Notes: generated from the sequence alone by a model not told the origin. A DNA stretch of 64,000 nt from Treponema sp. (GCA_017940255.1 JAGAZB010000054.1:94363-158362); one strand, 5' to 3'. Numbered from the stretch's first letter, positions 42,276 through 52,192 are shown. Program-made: numbers and translations.

Positions 42276-44161
42276 GTCTCGCACAGCCTGTAAAAACACT
42301 CAATCCTGAAGTTGCAAGAAAAATTGCGGCAGGAGAAGTTATTGACCGACCAAATGCAATTATCCGTGAATTGATGGATAACGCCATAGACTCTGGCGCA
42401 AAGAGTATCATCGTAGAAATTGCAGGTGGCGGAATAGATAAAATCCGCATTATTGATGATGGCTGCGGTATGACTAAGGATGATTTACAAAACTGTGCCC
42501 GCCCTCATGCAACCAGTAAAATTTCCAGCGAAGTTGATTTAATGAATCTTTCCACTCTGGGATTCCGGGGTGAAGCTCTTGCTTCCATTGCGGCTGTTGC
42601 CCGGCTTTCTATTACGAGCGGTGGCTGGAAAATGAGAGCCAGCATTACAGAAGACCACATTATTGAACAGGTTGCAGAAAGAAAAGGGACCATTGTTCAG
42701 TCGGAAGGCCTCTTCGAAAACTTTCCTGCCCGCCGCCAGTTCTTAAAGAGACCGGCCACAGAAGCCCTCATGTGCAAAAATACATTTATAGAAAAGGCTA
42801 TGGCCCGTCCAGATATTGCATTCAGATTTATTCAGGATGGAGAAACACGCCTGGATCTTCCTGCCGGCCAAAGTCTGAAAGACCGCTTTTTGTCTGCAAA
42901 TTCTTACCATGAAGATCCTGTTCTTTTTTATGAACTAAACGCTTCAAGCGGAGGAAAAGAAAACGACTGGTCCTTTTCTCTTGTTGTTGGCGAACCTGCT
43001 GTTTCGCGTACAAATAAAAAAGAAATTTTCATTTATACAAATGGTCGAAGAATTCAGGAATATTCTCTTGTGCAGGCTGTTGAATACGGCGGACAAGGAT
43101 ATTTTCCAAACGGTACTTATCCGGTTGCAGCTGTTTTTATTCAGATTAAACCAGATTTAGTTGATTTTAATATTCACCCGGCAAAAAAAGAAGCCCGTTT
43201 CTTTGATATTTCTTCCTTGCACCACGGATTAAGTTCTACATTAAAAAACTTTTTCCTTTCATACACCAGACAAAACTTTCTGGAAGACAAACCTGCAGAT
43301 GCAGCACGCACAGAAGAAAAATCATTTTCACAATTATTTACGCCAGCTTCGGCAAGTTCATTTACGCCAGAACTTTCTTTTTCAGAAAATTCAGAAGAAA
43401 CAAAAGAAAGTGATAATTCTGAATACAAAAAACATATAAACTTTAAAGGTGCGGCCTACCCCACAGGCACTTTCCACACAGAAAGAAGCTTTTCAGATAT
43501 CCGCAGCCGCTACATGCCGTCTTCAAAGGCAGGCAGCATACAAAGCAGCCTCCCAGACAGCCCGTCAAACCTGGCTGAACAGGCTCTGCAAAGTCAGCAG
43601 GACTCAAAAAATACACAGGTTCGCTACATCGGCTGCTGTCTGGGAACCTTTATCCTGGCAGAAAAAAACAACTGTCTTTACATAATAGACCAGCACGCCG
43701 TTCATGAACGCATTCTCTTTGATAAGCTTATGTCCAGTCAGAATAAAGGAAAATCACAAGCACTCCTTATTCCATACAAAATAAATACAGAATCAAAAAG
43801 TCAGGATAAATTACTGGAAAAACTTAAGCCATCACTAGATTCAATAGGATTTGAAACTGTATTCCGTAAAAATGGACTTTGGGAAGTTATTTCCATTCCA
43901 GAACGCTGGACAGGTAGCGAATATGACCTTAAAAATCTTCTTTTTGTAAAACACGTTGAGCCAGAAGAAATAATCCGCTCCATTGCCGCTATGACAGCCT
44001 GCAAAGCAGCCGTAAAAGATGGCTATGTTCTTGATGATGATACAGCAGCCGGGCTCGCAGAAAAAGCCTTTACCCTAGAAGACCCGCACTGCCCTCACGG
44101 CCGCCCGATTTACACAGTTATTTCCAGAGAAAAGCTCTTTGAACTGGTAAAAAGAACCTGA
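42272..44161 (+). CDS. mutL: DNA mismatch repair protein MutL
   Basis: 629 aa. GHKL ATPase: GEVIDRPNAIIRELMDNAID, IIDDGCGM, FRGEALASIA, KGTIVQ; transducer domain FIYTNGRRIQEYSLV, DFNIHPAKKEARF. A poorly conserved linker spans about 330-460. C-terminal endonuclease site: DQHAVHERILFD (consensus ends in E; here D), ACKAAVKDG, CPHGRP. So it is probably a nicking MutL of the kind found in organisms without MutH. Third gene of xseA-xseB-mutL. Confidence 0.95.
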   Translation: MSLAQPVKTLNPEVARKIAAGEVIDRPNAIIRELMDNAIDSGAKSIIVEIAGGGIDKIRIIDDGCGMTKDDLQNCARPHATSKISSEVDLMNLSTLGFRGEALASIAAVARLSITSGGWKMRASITEDHIIEQVAERKGTIVQSEGLFENFPARRQFLKRPATEALMCKNTFIEKAMARPDIAFRFIQDGETRLDLPAGQSLKDRFLSANSYHEDPVLFYELNASSGGKENDWSFSLVVGEPAVSRTNKKEIFIYTNGRRIQEYSLVQAVEYGGQGYFPNGTYPVAAVFIQIKPDLVDFNIHPAKKEARFFDISSLHHGLSSTLKNFFLSYTRQNFLEDKPADAARTEEKSFSQLFTPASASSFTPELSFSENSEETKESDNSEYKKHINFKGAAYPTGTFHTERSFSDIRSRYMPSSKAGSIQSSLPDSPSNLAEQALQSQQDSKNTQVRYIGCCLGTFILAEKNNCLYIIDQHAVHERILFDKLMSSQNKGKSQALLIPYKINTESKSQDKLLEKLKPSLDSIGFETVFRKNGLWEVISIPERWTGSEYDLKNLLFVKHVEPEEIIRSIAAMTACKAAVKDGYVLDDDTAAGLAEKAFTLEDPHCPHGRPIYTVISREKLFELVKRT

Positions 44162-44170
44162 TTTACAAAA

Positions 44171-45787
44171 CTATAAAAGAGTATTCAATAAACTTTCAAC
44201 TTCCTCACTCTTAAATTCAGGTGCTTTGGAATTCAAATAAGCAAGATAGCGGAGCGCATTTTCATTGTCTTCAAGCTGAATAAAACACTTTGCAACGTTT
44301 AAATATGCTCCCCAGTTTTCTTTGTCTAAATCAATAAGCGAAAGATAATATTCTTTTGCCTTTTCATAATCTCCGTCCAAAAAGCAGGAATTTGCCAGCT
44401 GATTTGCAAGATTTATTTTTGCCTTTACATGCTCTGGGTTATAAGAAAGAGTTTCTTTATATAAATCCACCGCACTTTCAATATTTCCCAGCAATTCCAT
44501 TACAAGCGCATAGTTGTAAATCACATTTGCTTTTACAGAATCTGATGAAATAAATTCTTTTTCTTCGTATGCGGCCCATGCATAAGTTCTGGCCTCTTCA
44601 TATTTTTTGTCTTCAATCAAAACAATAGAAAGATTATATTTTGTTAATGTCTCTTCTTCACCCTTATTAAGATTTTCAAGAGCTGATTTATACATTTCCT
44701 CAGCCTCTACAAAGCGGCACTCTTCAAAATACAAAGAACCAAGTTCCATAACCGGCTGCAAATTTCTTCCGTTAATTTCAATAACCTTTTTATATGCATT
44801 AATTGCATTTTCAGAATCTTTCAGACGATTATATGTTCTGGCAGTTTCAAGCCAGCCCTTTTCATAATCAGGCTTTATTTCCACAGAATGCTTAAAAGAA
44901 TCCAGGGCCGGCTCCAGTAAACCAAGTTTTATATAAGTAAGCCCCAGATTATACCAGCTTGGATGAAACTTATCGTTCAGTTCAATAGAACGCTTAAACT
45001 GATTCGCAGCAGTAACAAAATCCTTTCTCACAAAAAATATTTTTCCGTAGTCATAATAATACAGATAGTTTATATCATTGTATTCAATGGCATGCTGCAA
45101 AGCTTCCAGTGCAAGTTCATAATTCTTCTTTTTTATTTCATCAACAGAAACAAAATAATACGCCTTATCGTTTGTTGGATCTTTTTCCAGAATCTGTCTT
45201 GAAATTTTTATGGCAGATTCAAGCATTTCATCATTTCCGCCATCCTCTTCTTCGTTGGTAAATGAATCAAAAAATGAATTAAGATTTTTTTCTTCCTCAG
45301 CAAAATCCTCTTTCGCATCACTGTTTGCCGCAGTCTTGTTTTCTATTTCGACATTGTTTACGGCAATCTTGTTTACCTCGGCGTTTTTTTCATCAGTATT
45401 GTTTACAGCAGCATTGTTTACTACAGCATTGTTTTCATCAATCTTCTTTTCATCAGCCTTGCTTTTCTCTACATAAACAGGTTTTTCTACAACTTTTTCA
45501 ACTACTTTTTCAACAATTTTTTCTACTACAACAACATTTTCCTGATTTATATTTTCTCCGGCAGCATCAGCATCTTCTGCAAAAGTTTCAGCAGAATCTT
45601 CCCCCAAGGCTTCCGGATTAAGGGTAATAACCGCGCCATCATTTTTCTTTCCGAATGCTTTTATTCCAGAAGTTTTTTTCCCAGAACATTGATAAAGCAG
45701 AAGAAGAACAAGAACGATTATGGCAAGTAACTCAATTAGAATTGCCGATTTCATTACATTTTTATTTTTTCCAGGTTTTTCGAACAT
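44171..45787 (-). CDS. TPR protein with N-terminal membrane anchor
   Basis: 538 aa. One membrane helix at about 14-35 (AILIELLAIIVLVLLLLYQC), then a low-complexity region (about 55-185) with EKVVEKVVEKVVEKPVYVEK and an Asn/Ala/Val-rich stretch repeating NNAVVNNAAVNNT, then about nine TPR repeats (about 190-538: LALEALQHAIEYND, AANQFKRSIELND, ALDSFKHSVEIKPD, AINAYKKVIEINGR). A protein-interaction scaffold facing the periplasm or anchored inside. Its ATG shares a base with the stop of the upstream TPR gene. Confidence 0.75.
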   Translation of the reverse strand: MFEKPGKNKNVMKSAILIELLAIIVLVLLLLYQCSGKKTSGIKAFGKKNDGAVITLNPEALGEDSAETFAEDADAAGENINQENVVVVEKIVEKVVEKVVEKPVYVEKSKADEKKIDENNAVVNNAAVNNTDEKNAEVNKIAVNNVEIENKTAANSDAKEDFAEEEKNLNSFFDSFTNEEEDGGNDEMLESAIKISRQILEKDPTNDKAYYFVSVDEIKKKNYELALEALQHAIEYNDINYLYYYDYGKIFFVRKDFVTAANQFKRSIELNDKFHPSWYNLGLTYIKLGLLEPALDSFKHSVEIKPDYEKGWLETARTYNRLKDSENAINAYKKVIEINGRNLQPVMELGSLYFEECRFVEAEEMYKSALENLNKGEEETLTKYNLSIVLIEDKKYEEARTYAWAAYEEKEFISSDSVKANVIYNYALVMELLGNIESAVDLYKETLSYNPEHVKAKINLANQLANSCFLDGDYEKAKEYYLSLIDLDKENWGAYLNVAKCFIQLEDNENALRYLAYLNSKAPEFKSEEVESLLNTLL

Positions 45788-46887
45788 TAGTCCAATTCCC
45801 CTTCCATATCGTATTCTATCAACCCGTCTGTTCCAGAAGAAATATTAGTTACATCAGGGTTCTGTAAAGAATTCACTAAATCATCAAGACGTTTTTTCCT
45901 GATTTCTTCTTCGCTTTCTTCACTCTCTCCACTGCCATTCTTCAAATTTCCATTTTTTTCGGCTTCCAGTCTAGCCTCTTCCAAAAGCAGCTCTTTTCTT
46001 CTTTTATATTCTTCCAGTCCGTCCGCATCCAGTTTATGAAGCAGTTCTTTTTCCTTTTCGTCTATAGATTCCCAGAATTCCTTATCTTCTGCCGAATCTT
46101 TATCAAGAGGAAGTCCTTCAACAGCTCCTCCTTCCACAGATTCCCAGTCCACACGAACAGGCTCATCATTTATTTTCCTGATAACATCAGCCTCAAACTC
46201 TTCCCAAGGCTTTCCCCGGCTTTTATAATTGCCCTCTTCAAAATCATTATCCACTTTTTCCCATTCAACTCCATCAGGACCGTAATATCCCTCCTCTGGA
46301 GCAGCATCAAATTCTTCCCAAAGAGCCTTTTCCCGCTCCCGGGCAAGTCTTTCTTCCTCTTCCCGTCTGGCAATTTCTTCATCAATAGCCGCAATAAGGG
46401 CATTAATCCGCTCAGTCTGAGGATTATCAGGATTCTTTTCAACAAAAACTGCGTAATCTGAACGGGAAGCCCTTAGCTGATTCCCCATCAAAAGACTGTT
46501 CGCCCTGTTCAAAAGAGCTTCATAAAAAGAAGGCTCAACCTGCAAAGCTCTTGAATAACATTCAGCCGCCGCCTTATATTCCTTTAGAGCAAAATAAGAA
46601 TTTCCCTGATTATACGAAAGGATTTTCAAATTACCAGGCTGTACATCAATTCCACGCTGAAAAGCCTTTACAGATTTTTCATATTCCTGCAGCTGATAAT
46701 AACCAAGACCTAAAAAATTATATGTATTTTCCGAAACAATTCCATTAGAAATCTCATTTTCCAAAACCTGAACTGCATCAGCGGGATTATTTTCTTTAAA
46801 TAATTTTTCTCCCTGACTCTGGGCAAAAAGACCAGTTCCATTCAATATTAAAATGGCAAATATTAAAGCAGAACGACTTCCTTTCAT
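45787..46887 (-). CDS. Secreted TPR protein with acidic C-terminal region
   Basis: 366 aa. Signal peptide (SALIFAILILNGTGLFAQ), three TPR repeats at about 25-130 (AVQVLENEISNGIV, SVKAFQRGIDVQPG, AAECYSRALQVEPS), then a charged helical part (EEEIARREEEERLA-type) and a Trp/Glu-rich region with four W-E units (ALWEEFDAAPEEG, VEWEKVDNDFEEG, KPWEEFEADV, VDWESVEGGAVEG). Ends with an acidic tail. AGAGG before the ATG. Resembles BatE/BatC-type TPR proteins in layout only; no vWA genes nearby. Confidence 0.7.
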   Translation of the reverse strand: MKGSRSALIFAILILNGTGLFAQSQGEKLFKENNPADAVQVLENEISNGIVSENTYNFLGLGYYQLQEYEKSVKAFQRGIDVQPGNLKILSYNQGNSYFALKEYKAAAECYSRALQVEPSFYEALLNRANSLLMGNQLRASRSDYAVFVEKNPDNPQTERINALIAAIDEEIARREEEERLAREREKALWEEFDAAPEEGYYGPDGVEWEKVDNDFEEGNYKSRGKPWEEFEADVIRKINDEPVRVDWESVEGGAVEGLPLDKDSAEDKEFWESIDEKEKELLHKLDADGLEEYKRRKELLLEEARLEAEKNGNLKNGSGESEESEEEIRKKRLDDLVNSLQNPDVTNISSGTDGLIEYDMEGELD

Positions 46888-47000
46888 TAAAACGCCTCTT
46901 CATGTTTGACACTATTAGATAAATTTACTACTCTATAATTATCGAAATATAATGATTTGAACAAGAGTATACTTTTTTAGTTAGCTCAGGAGCAATATCA

Positions 47001-48362
47001 ATGTTCATAATAATTCTGATTGCCTTACTAGCAAGTGTTGTAATCTCTCTGGCAGTTGTAGTTGCAAAAAGCGTACTGTCTCCAAAAAAACTGGAAACAG
47101 TTCCAAGACTCATCAAACAAGGCAAAACTGCAAATGCTATAAAACTCACTAAACAAATCATTTCTAAAGAGCCTAAAAACTACATGGCCCACTATTATCT
47201 GGGAAAAGCATATCTCAAAGAAAACAGAAAAGAAATGGCCATTGTTGAATACCGCACTGTAGACGAAAATGCACTTTTTGGAGAAGGTATTGATGAAGTA
47301 CAATTCCGTACAGAATATGCAGCCTTACTCATGCAGTGCAATCAGCAGAACGAAGCCCTTAAAAACTACCTTCTTCTTACAAAGCAGGCTCCAAATGCAG
47401 CAGATAACTTTTTTCAGGTTGGCTTAATTTACGAAAATCAGGGACGCTATGACCTTGCCCTGGGCTTTATGCAAAAAGCAGCCATTCTTGATAAAAAAAA
47501 CGCAAAAGCACATGCAGAAATTGGCTTTATGTGCTACCGAACAAAAAAATATATAGAAGCAAAAAAAGAAATTGACCTTGCTATTAAATTGAATCCAGAA
47601 AATTACACATCTTTCTATTATTTAGGTAAAATTCTTAAAGATTCTAAAGACCTGGCAGGAGCAATAAAAGCCTTTGAAAAAGCTCAGAGAGCAGCTGATG
47701 TAAAACAAAAGGCGATTATAGAGCACGGTTCCTGCTATATGCTTGCAAACCGCTACGATAATGCCATTATGGATTTCCAGCGTGCAGTAGATCTGGATAA
47801 AGAAAACAATGTTGCAGAAACTCTTTATGCACGTTATTTTCTTGCTGCCTGCTATGAAAAAATGCACAAAATTGACAAGGCAATTGAACAGTGGGAATCT
47901 ATCAATAAAAAGAATAAAGCTTTCCGTGATGTTCCAGGAAAACTGATTGAATACAAAGCCCTTCAGGCAAATGACTTCCTGAAAGATTACCTGACCAGTG
48001 CAAATGATGAATTTATTGAAATCTGCAAGAATGCCACAGAAAAGGGACTTAAACTCAAGATTCTTTCCTGCGATGCAAGAAAATGGGGCTGTGAAATTAC
48101 AGGTATCAACCAGGGTGATGAATCATGGATGAACGTAAAGAAACAGGTTGTTCTTATCAGATTCTACAGAAATCCAGAACCAATCGACGAGCCTGCCATT
48201 CACGAAACTCTTGATACAATGAAATCAATGGGAAGTGTTAAATCCTTTATCTTTTCAAGTTCAGAATTCAGCGTAGCCGCAAAGCGTTATTCAGAAAACC
48301 GCCCGGTTGAACTGGTCGAAAAGAAAAAACTTGAAGCAGTTCTTTCAAAAGCTGGTGCCTAA
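47001..48362 (+). CDS. TPR protein with C-terminal Mrr-like (restriction-endonuclease-fold) domain
   Basis: 453 aa. An N-terminal membrane helix (IIILIALLASVVISLAVVVA), then about seven TPR repeats (about 40-310). The last 110 residues (about 340-453) resemble an Mrr_cat restriction-endonuclease-like fold: LILSCDARKWGCEITG-type strand region, VVLIRFYRNPEPIDEPAIHET, SVKSFIFSSSEFSVAAKRYSENRPVE-type helix-strand and a final KKKLEAVLSKA. The catalytic acid/Q-x-K are not clearly present, so it may be a non-catalytic fold. GGAG before the ATG. First gene of a three-gene run with TAATG overlap to the next. Confidence 0.7.
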   Translation: MFIIILIALLASVVISLAVVVAKSVLSPKKLETVPRLIKQGKTANAIKLTKQIISKEPKNYMAHYYLGKAYLKENRKEMAIVEYRTVDENALFGEGIDEVQFRTEYAALLMQCNQQNEALKNYLLLTKQAPNAADNFFQVGLIYENQGRYDLALGFMQKAAILDKKNAKAHAEIGFMCYRTKKYIEAKKEIDLAIKLNPENYTSFYYLGKILKDSKDLAGAIKAFEKAQRAADVKQKAIIEHGSCYMLANRYDNAIMDFQRAVDLDKENNVAETLYARYFLAACYEKMHKIDKAIEQWESINKKNKAFRDVPGKLIEYKALQANDFLKDYLTSANDEFIEICKNATEKGLKLKILSCDARKWGCEITGINQGDESWMNVKKQVVLIRFYRNPEPIDEPAIHETLDTMKSMGSVKSFIFSSSEFSVAAKRYSENRPVELVEKKKLEAVLSKAGA

Positions 48363-49099
48363 TGAAGATTCTCTGCGTTTCAGATTATGTAGATCCAATG
48401 ATTTACAATCAAAATGTAAAAGAAGTTTTCCCAGACATAGATTTAATTCTATGCGCAGGAGACCTTCCAATGGATTATGTTGATTTTATAGTAACAGTAT
48501 TCAACAAACCAACATATTTCATTTTTGGAAATCATAATCTAAAAGAACTTCCTTACTACCATCCAGAAACCAGATTTTTTACCAGCAAAGACACAGATAC
48601 ATCTTACCTTTCAGAATCATCACACGGACACGGGGCTACCTACCTTGGTTTCACATCTTTTGTCGATGAAAGATTTATAATCACAGACCCAGACACAGGT
48701 AAACGCCGCCCTCTTTTAATTGCTGGCACTTCAGGTTCCCTAAAGTACAACAAGGGTTTGTGCCAGTATACAGATTTCCAAATGAAGCTGAAATTACTTG
48801 CTTTGGCACCAAAACTATTGATAAATAAATTAAAATATGGAAAATATCTTGATATTTTTATGACACACGCTACTCCACGTCATATACATGACCACGAAGA
48901 TCCATGCCATAAAGGTTTTGAATGCTACAACTGGTTCCTCCAGAAATTTAAGCCCACCTATATGGTTCACGGTCATATTCACCTATATGATATGAGGGAA
49001 GAACGAATCGGAAAATATTATGATACAACAGTTGTAAATGCATACGCTCATTGCGTAATTGAATTTCCACCAGAAGCAGTAACATCAGAGGAAAAATAA
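48362..49099 (+). CDS. Calcineurin-like metallophosphoesterase
   Basis: 245 aa. Motifs: MKILCVSDYVD (usual DxH replaced by DYVD), LCAGDLP, FGNHN, THATPRH and VHGHIHLYD. The metal sites are complete apart from the altered first motif, which suggests a family with changed metal ligation. Cytosolic. Its ATG overlaps the previous stop (TAATG) and the next gene's ATG overlaps its TAA. Substrate (nucleotide or protein phosphate) unknown. Confidence 0.78.
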   Translation: MKILCVSDYVDPMIYNQNVKEVFPDIDLILCAGDLPMDYVDFIVTVFNKPTYFIFGNHNLKELPYYHPETRFFTSKDTDTSYLSESSHGHGATYLGFTSFVDERFIITDPDTGKRRPLLIAGTSGSLKYNKGLCQYTDFQMKLKLLALAPKLLINKLKYGKYLDIFMTHATPRHIHDHEDPCHKGFECYNWFLQKFKPTYMVHGHIHLYDMREERIGKYYDTTVVNAYAHCVIEFPPEAVTSEEK

Positions 49100-50058
49100 T
49101 GAACATAGCAATCGCACAAACAGAAGAAGATTTTAACAGAGCCAGAAACAAGGCCTTTATAAATGAAATACAACACCTGCTTTCTCCAGAAGAAGCCTCA
49201 CTTATTTCATTGAATGATGTAAAACAGATGATTAAGCCTATTAACGAAACTTATGTAGGCATGAAAGTTATTCCTATCGAAAAAATCGTAGGAAGCGAAG
49301 GCCGTTATAATGATTTTGACAACCGTTTTTTCCCAAAAAGCTCACACTTAAAAAATCGCTGGGAACATGTTGATGAAGCCGCAATAAAATCAATAGACCT
49401 TCCCCCAATAAAAGTATATGAAATCGCCGGCCTTTATTTTGTACGCGACGGTAATCACAGAGTTTCTGTTGCAAAAACAAGAGGAACCGAATTTATCGAT
49501 GCAGAAGTTGTATCACTTCAAAGTGAAATCATACTTAAACGCCCCGATAACATCAAAGACATAATCCGTCAGATTATAAATTACGAAAAACGTGTTTTTT
49601 ACAGCGAAACAGGTTTCGGAGATATTACAGATTACTGGTGTCTGGATTTTTCACGCCCTGGCCGCTACGATGTTATTCTTAACCATATTCTTACACACAA
49701 ATATTACATGAATCAAAAGCAGGCCGAAGAAGTAACTATGGAAGATGCAATTCTTTCCTGGTTTAATAACGTTTACATGCCTATAGCCTACTCCATTTCA
49801 AAAAAACATATGCTTGTAACATTCCCAGGCAGAACAATTGGAGATTTATACGTATGGATAGTCCGCTTTTGGGACGATTTAAAACATCAGTTCGGAAATG
49901 AAGTTCCAATTGAAGAAGCAGTAACAAATTTTAAGAAAAAATATAAAATTTCCCTGCCACGAAGAATACTAAACCGAATCAAATGTGTTCTTCTTCGAAA
50001 AGCCCTGGATGGACTATCACCAGAGACTCCTGACAGTCCGCCAGAGCCTTCTAAATAA
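49099..50058 (+). CDS. ParB/sulfiredoxin-like protein, function unknown
   Basis: 319 aa. Residues about 50-150 match a ParB-like nuclease/sulfiredoxin fold: VIPIEKIVGSEGRYNDFD, IDLPPIKVYEIAGLYFVRDGNHRVSVAK (in separate strand and loop), with the GNHRVS loop typical of nucleotide-binding ParB-fold proteins. The C-terminal 170 residues are helical with aromatic clusters (DVILNHILTHKYYM, LSWFNNVYMPIAYS). No parS site seen. Its start overlaps the phosphoesterase stop by one base (TAATG), so it acts with that group. Confidence 0.65.
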   Translation: MNIAIAQTEEDFNRARNKAFINEIQHLLSPEEASLISLNDVKQMIKPINETYVGMKVIPIEKIVGSEGRYNDFDNRFFPKSSHLKNRWEHVDEAAIKSIDLPPIKVYEIAGLYFVRDGNHRVSVAKTRGTEFIDAEVVSLQSEIILKRPDNIKDIIRQIINYEKRVFYSETGFGDITDYWCLDFSRPGRYDVILNHILTHKYYMNQKQAEEVTMEDAILSWFNNVYMPIAYSISKKHMLVTFPGRTIGDLYVWIVRFWDDLKHQFGNEVPIEEAVTNFKKKYKISLPRRILNRIKCVLLRKALDGLSPETPDSPPEPSK

Positions 50059-50081
50059 GGATTTAATTATTTTTTTAAAAC

Positions 50082-50110
50082 TTGACGACTAAAAATTTCA
50101 ATGTTAGAAT
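50082..50110 (+). promoter_or_regulatory. Promoter of the RsbU-like operon
   Basis: TTGACG (50082-50087), 17-base spacer, TAGAAT (50105-50110); gives a leader of about 45 bases to the GTG start, which has GGGAG upstream. Confidence 0.65.
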
Positions 50111-50161
50111 ATAGAGTAAGACTAGTTTAGATTATCTAACCAATATTCGTGGGAGTATATT

Positions 50162-51838
50162 GTGACACTAACAATAGATTCATTTGTAAGCACCCCACTT
50201 CTGATTTGTGCAGGAGTTGGAGCTCTACTTTTTATTTTTATGCTGCTGATTAGGCTTAGAAAAAAAGCAAAAATCAGTTATGTTTTTTTTGTAATCCCAG
50301 CCATTATCATTGCAGGCTCACTTTACTGTTACTATACCGAATACTATATTTATTTTGTCTTTGCAATTATTCTTGCTCAGGCAATTGCACTTCCATATCT
50401 AATTATCAAAGCTTTTGACAATCCACAGAAGCGTGAAGAGAAAAAAGCTGCAAAGAAAGCCGCAGAAATTGCCGCAACAAGAGATGCAGATATGGTCAGC
50501 AAACAGGTTGTTGCAGAAATCGAAGAAAAACATCAGCGTTTGCTTGATGTAAACAAAGACCTTATTTCAAAACTTTCTTCATTCTTCTCTAGTGACAACA
50601 GTATGGAAAATTACCTTGAATACTGTAATGATTTAATAGGTCAAAGAGTTTCAGCTGATGGATGTATCATTCTTATGGCTGATGATTACGACAACACACT
50701 TGCAGTAAAATCTTTCAAGGGTTCTTTTCCTCCTCCATATAAACTTCCAGATGACTTACCACATAAACCGATCCGTGTAGAAACAAACCTTCGTTTCGCA
50801 CAGTTCCAGCCAGAAGGAAACATTTTTGGAGAAATCTTTACTAGTGGTGAACCTGCATTCATTCCAGACTCAATTAGAGATCCTAGAATTTATCAGAATG
50901 GACCAGAAGAATTCCTTCGTTGTGGTGGATATATTTTTGCACCAATCAAACAGCAGGAAGGTGTTGTAGGTCTTATTGCTCTGGCAAGATTACCAGACAA
51001 AGAAAAGTTCACAAAACAAGATTTTGATACAGTTGTAATTCTCGCAGATGCAATTTCTACAACAATGAAACCACTTTACAGTTTCCTTGCATATGCAGAA
51101 CATACAGAATTGAATAAAGGAGGAAGTATTGCATCTAAGTATCAGAAAGACTTACTTCCTGCTAAACTTCCAGTAATTTCTGGTATTTCTATTGGCTGTT
51201 ACTCAGTTCCAATGGAAGGCGTTTGTGGAGACTTCTACGACATTATCGTTTCAAGAAAAGACCGCGTTTCATTCATAATGGCCGATGTTGCCGGAAAAGG
51301 AATGACATCTCTTATCGTAATGATTATGATTCGTGCAATTCTTAGACTTGCCGTTAATACTGCACAATCAGCTTCAACTATTATGTCTTGGACAAACAGA
51401 GGCATCTGTATTGAATCATCTAAAATTGACCACTTTGCAAGTGTAGCTTTAATTAACTATGATGCAACAACAAAAGAAGTTGATATTGCAAGTTGTGGAA
51501 ATAATCATATTTTTATTTACAAAGCTGCCGATAAATCTATTAAGCAGATTTCTGAACCAACAGAACCTATGGGTGTTGCAAAGGAAACTGAATATAAAAA
51601 TCAGGTATTTAAGCTAGAATCAGGTGATATTGTTGCAACATGTACTGATGGACTAGTTGAATCTCTGAACGAAAATGGAGTACAATACTCTGTTGAAAAT
51701 TTAAAAAAGGCAATTGTTAAAAACTGCAATGCAAATGCCAAAGATATTTCAAGCCGCGTAAAGGATGACTTGAAGAAATATTCTGGCACTGCACAGCAAT
51801 ACGATGACCAAAGCCTTCTGGTCATTAAAATTCAATAG
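50162..51838 (+). CDS. PP2C (RsbU/SpoIIE-type) phosphatase with membrane region and GAF domain
   Basis: 558 aa, GTG start with GGGAG seven bases upstream. Two or three hydrophobic helices at about 10-90, a coiled coil at about 95-140 (REEKKAAKKAAEIAATRD), a GAF-like domain at about 145-300 (SADGCIILMADDYDN, SIRDPRIYQNGPEEFLRCGGY), and a SpoIIE/PP2C catalytic domain at about 320-558 (GVCGDFYDIIVSRKD, IMADVAGKGMTSLIV, TCTDGLVESLN, YDDQSLLVIKI). Dephosphorylates the anti-anti-sigma factor encoded next. The sensor part suggests a membrane or redox/nucleotide input. Confidence 0.9.
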   Translation: MTLTIDSFVSTPLLICAGVGALLFIFMLLIRLRKKAKISYVFFVIPAIIIAGSLYCYYTEYYIYFVFAIILAQAIALPYLIIKAFDNPQKREEKKAAKKAAEIAATRDADMVSKQVVAEIEEKHQRLLDVNKDLISKLSSFFSSDNSMENYLEYCNDLIGQRVSADGCIILMADDYDNTLAVKSFKGSFPPPYKLPDDLPHKPIRVETNLRFAQFQPEGNIFGEIFTSGEPAFIPDSIRDPRIYQNGPEEFLRCGGYIFAPIKQQEGVVGLIALARLPDKEKFTKQDFDTVVILADAISTTMKPLYSFLAYAEHTELNKGGSIASKYQKDLLPAKLPVISGISIGCYSVPMEGVCGDFYDIIVSRKDRVSFIMADVAGKGMTSLIVMIMIRAILRLAVNTAQSASTIMSWTNRGICIESSKIDHFASVALINYDATTKEVDIASCGNNHIFIYKAADKSIKQISEPTEPMGVAKETEYKNQVFKLESGDIVATCTDGLVESLNENGVQYSVENLKKAIVKNCNANAKDISSRVKDDLKKYSGTAQQYDDQSLLVIKIQ

Positions 51839-51853
51839 GAAAGGAGCTTCTTT

Positions 51854-52192
51854 ATGGAACTTAAAATACGTAAAAATGGTGATGTTTACATCATAGACGT
51901 AACAGGCGAAATGGATCTTTACAATTCATACAAACTCAAAGAGCTTGTAATGAAGATGCTCGAAAAAAACGTAAAGAATTTCGTAATTAATCTTGAACAG
52001 GTAGATTATATCGACTCGTCTGGAATCGGTGCACTTATTTACATTTGTTCAACTATCAAAAAGATGAATCTGAATCTTGCTATTGCAAATATACACGGTT
52101 CTGTTAAAAAGGTAATTGAACTTACCAAACTTATGGGTTACTTCCCTATTGCTAACAGTATTGAAGAAGCCCTTTTGATGGTAAAAGAATAA
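51854..52192 (+). CDS. STAS-domain anti-anti-sigma factor (RsbV-like)
   Basis: 112 aa, a complete STAS domain: IIDVTGEMDLYNSYKLKEL, VNFVINLEQVDYIDSSGIGALIY (in two segments), and SVKKVIELTKLMGYFPI. The serine in DSSGIGAL is the phosphorylation site switched by the kinase and the RsbU-like phosphatase. AGGAGC before the ATG, 15 bases after the upstream gene. Confidence 0.92.
   Translation: MELKIRKNGDVYIIDVTGEMDLYNSYKLKELVMKMLEKNVKNFVINLEQVDYIDSSGIGALIYICSTIKKMNLNLAIANIHGSVKKVIELTKLMGYFPIANSIEEALLMVKE

Noticed and set aside
45210..45621. Plus-strand frames of Ser/Phe/Leu repeats
   Set aside because: Antisense of the low-complexity linker of the TPR gene at 44171.
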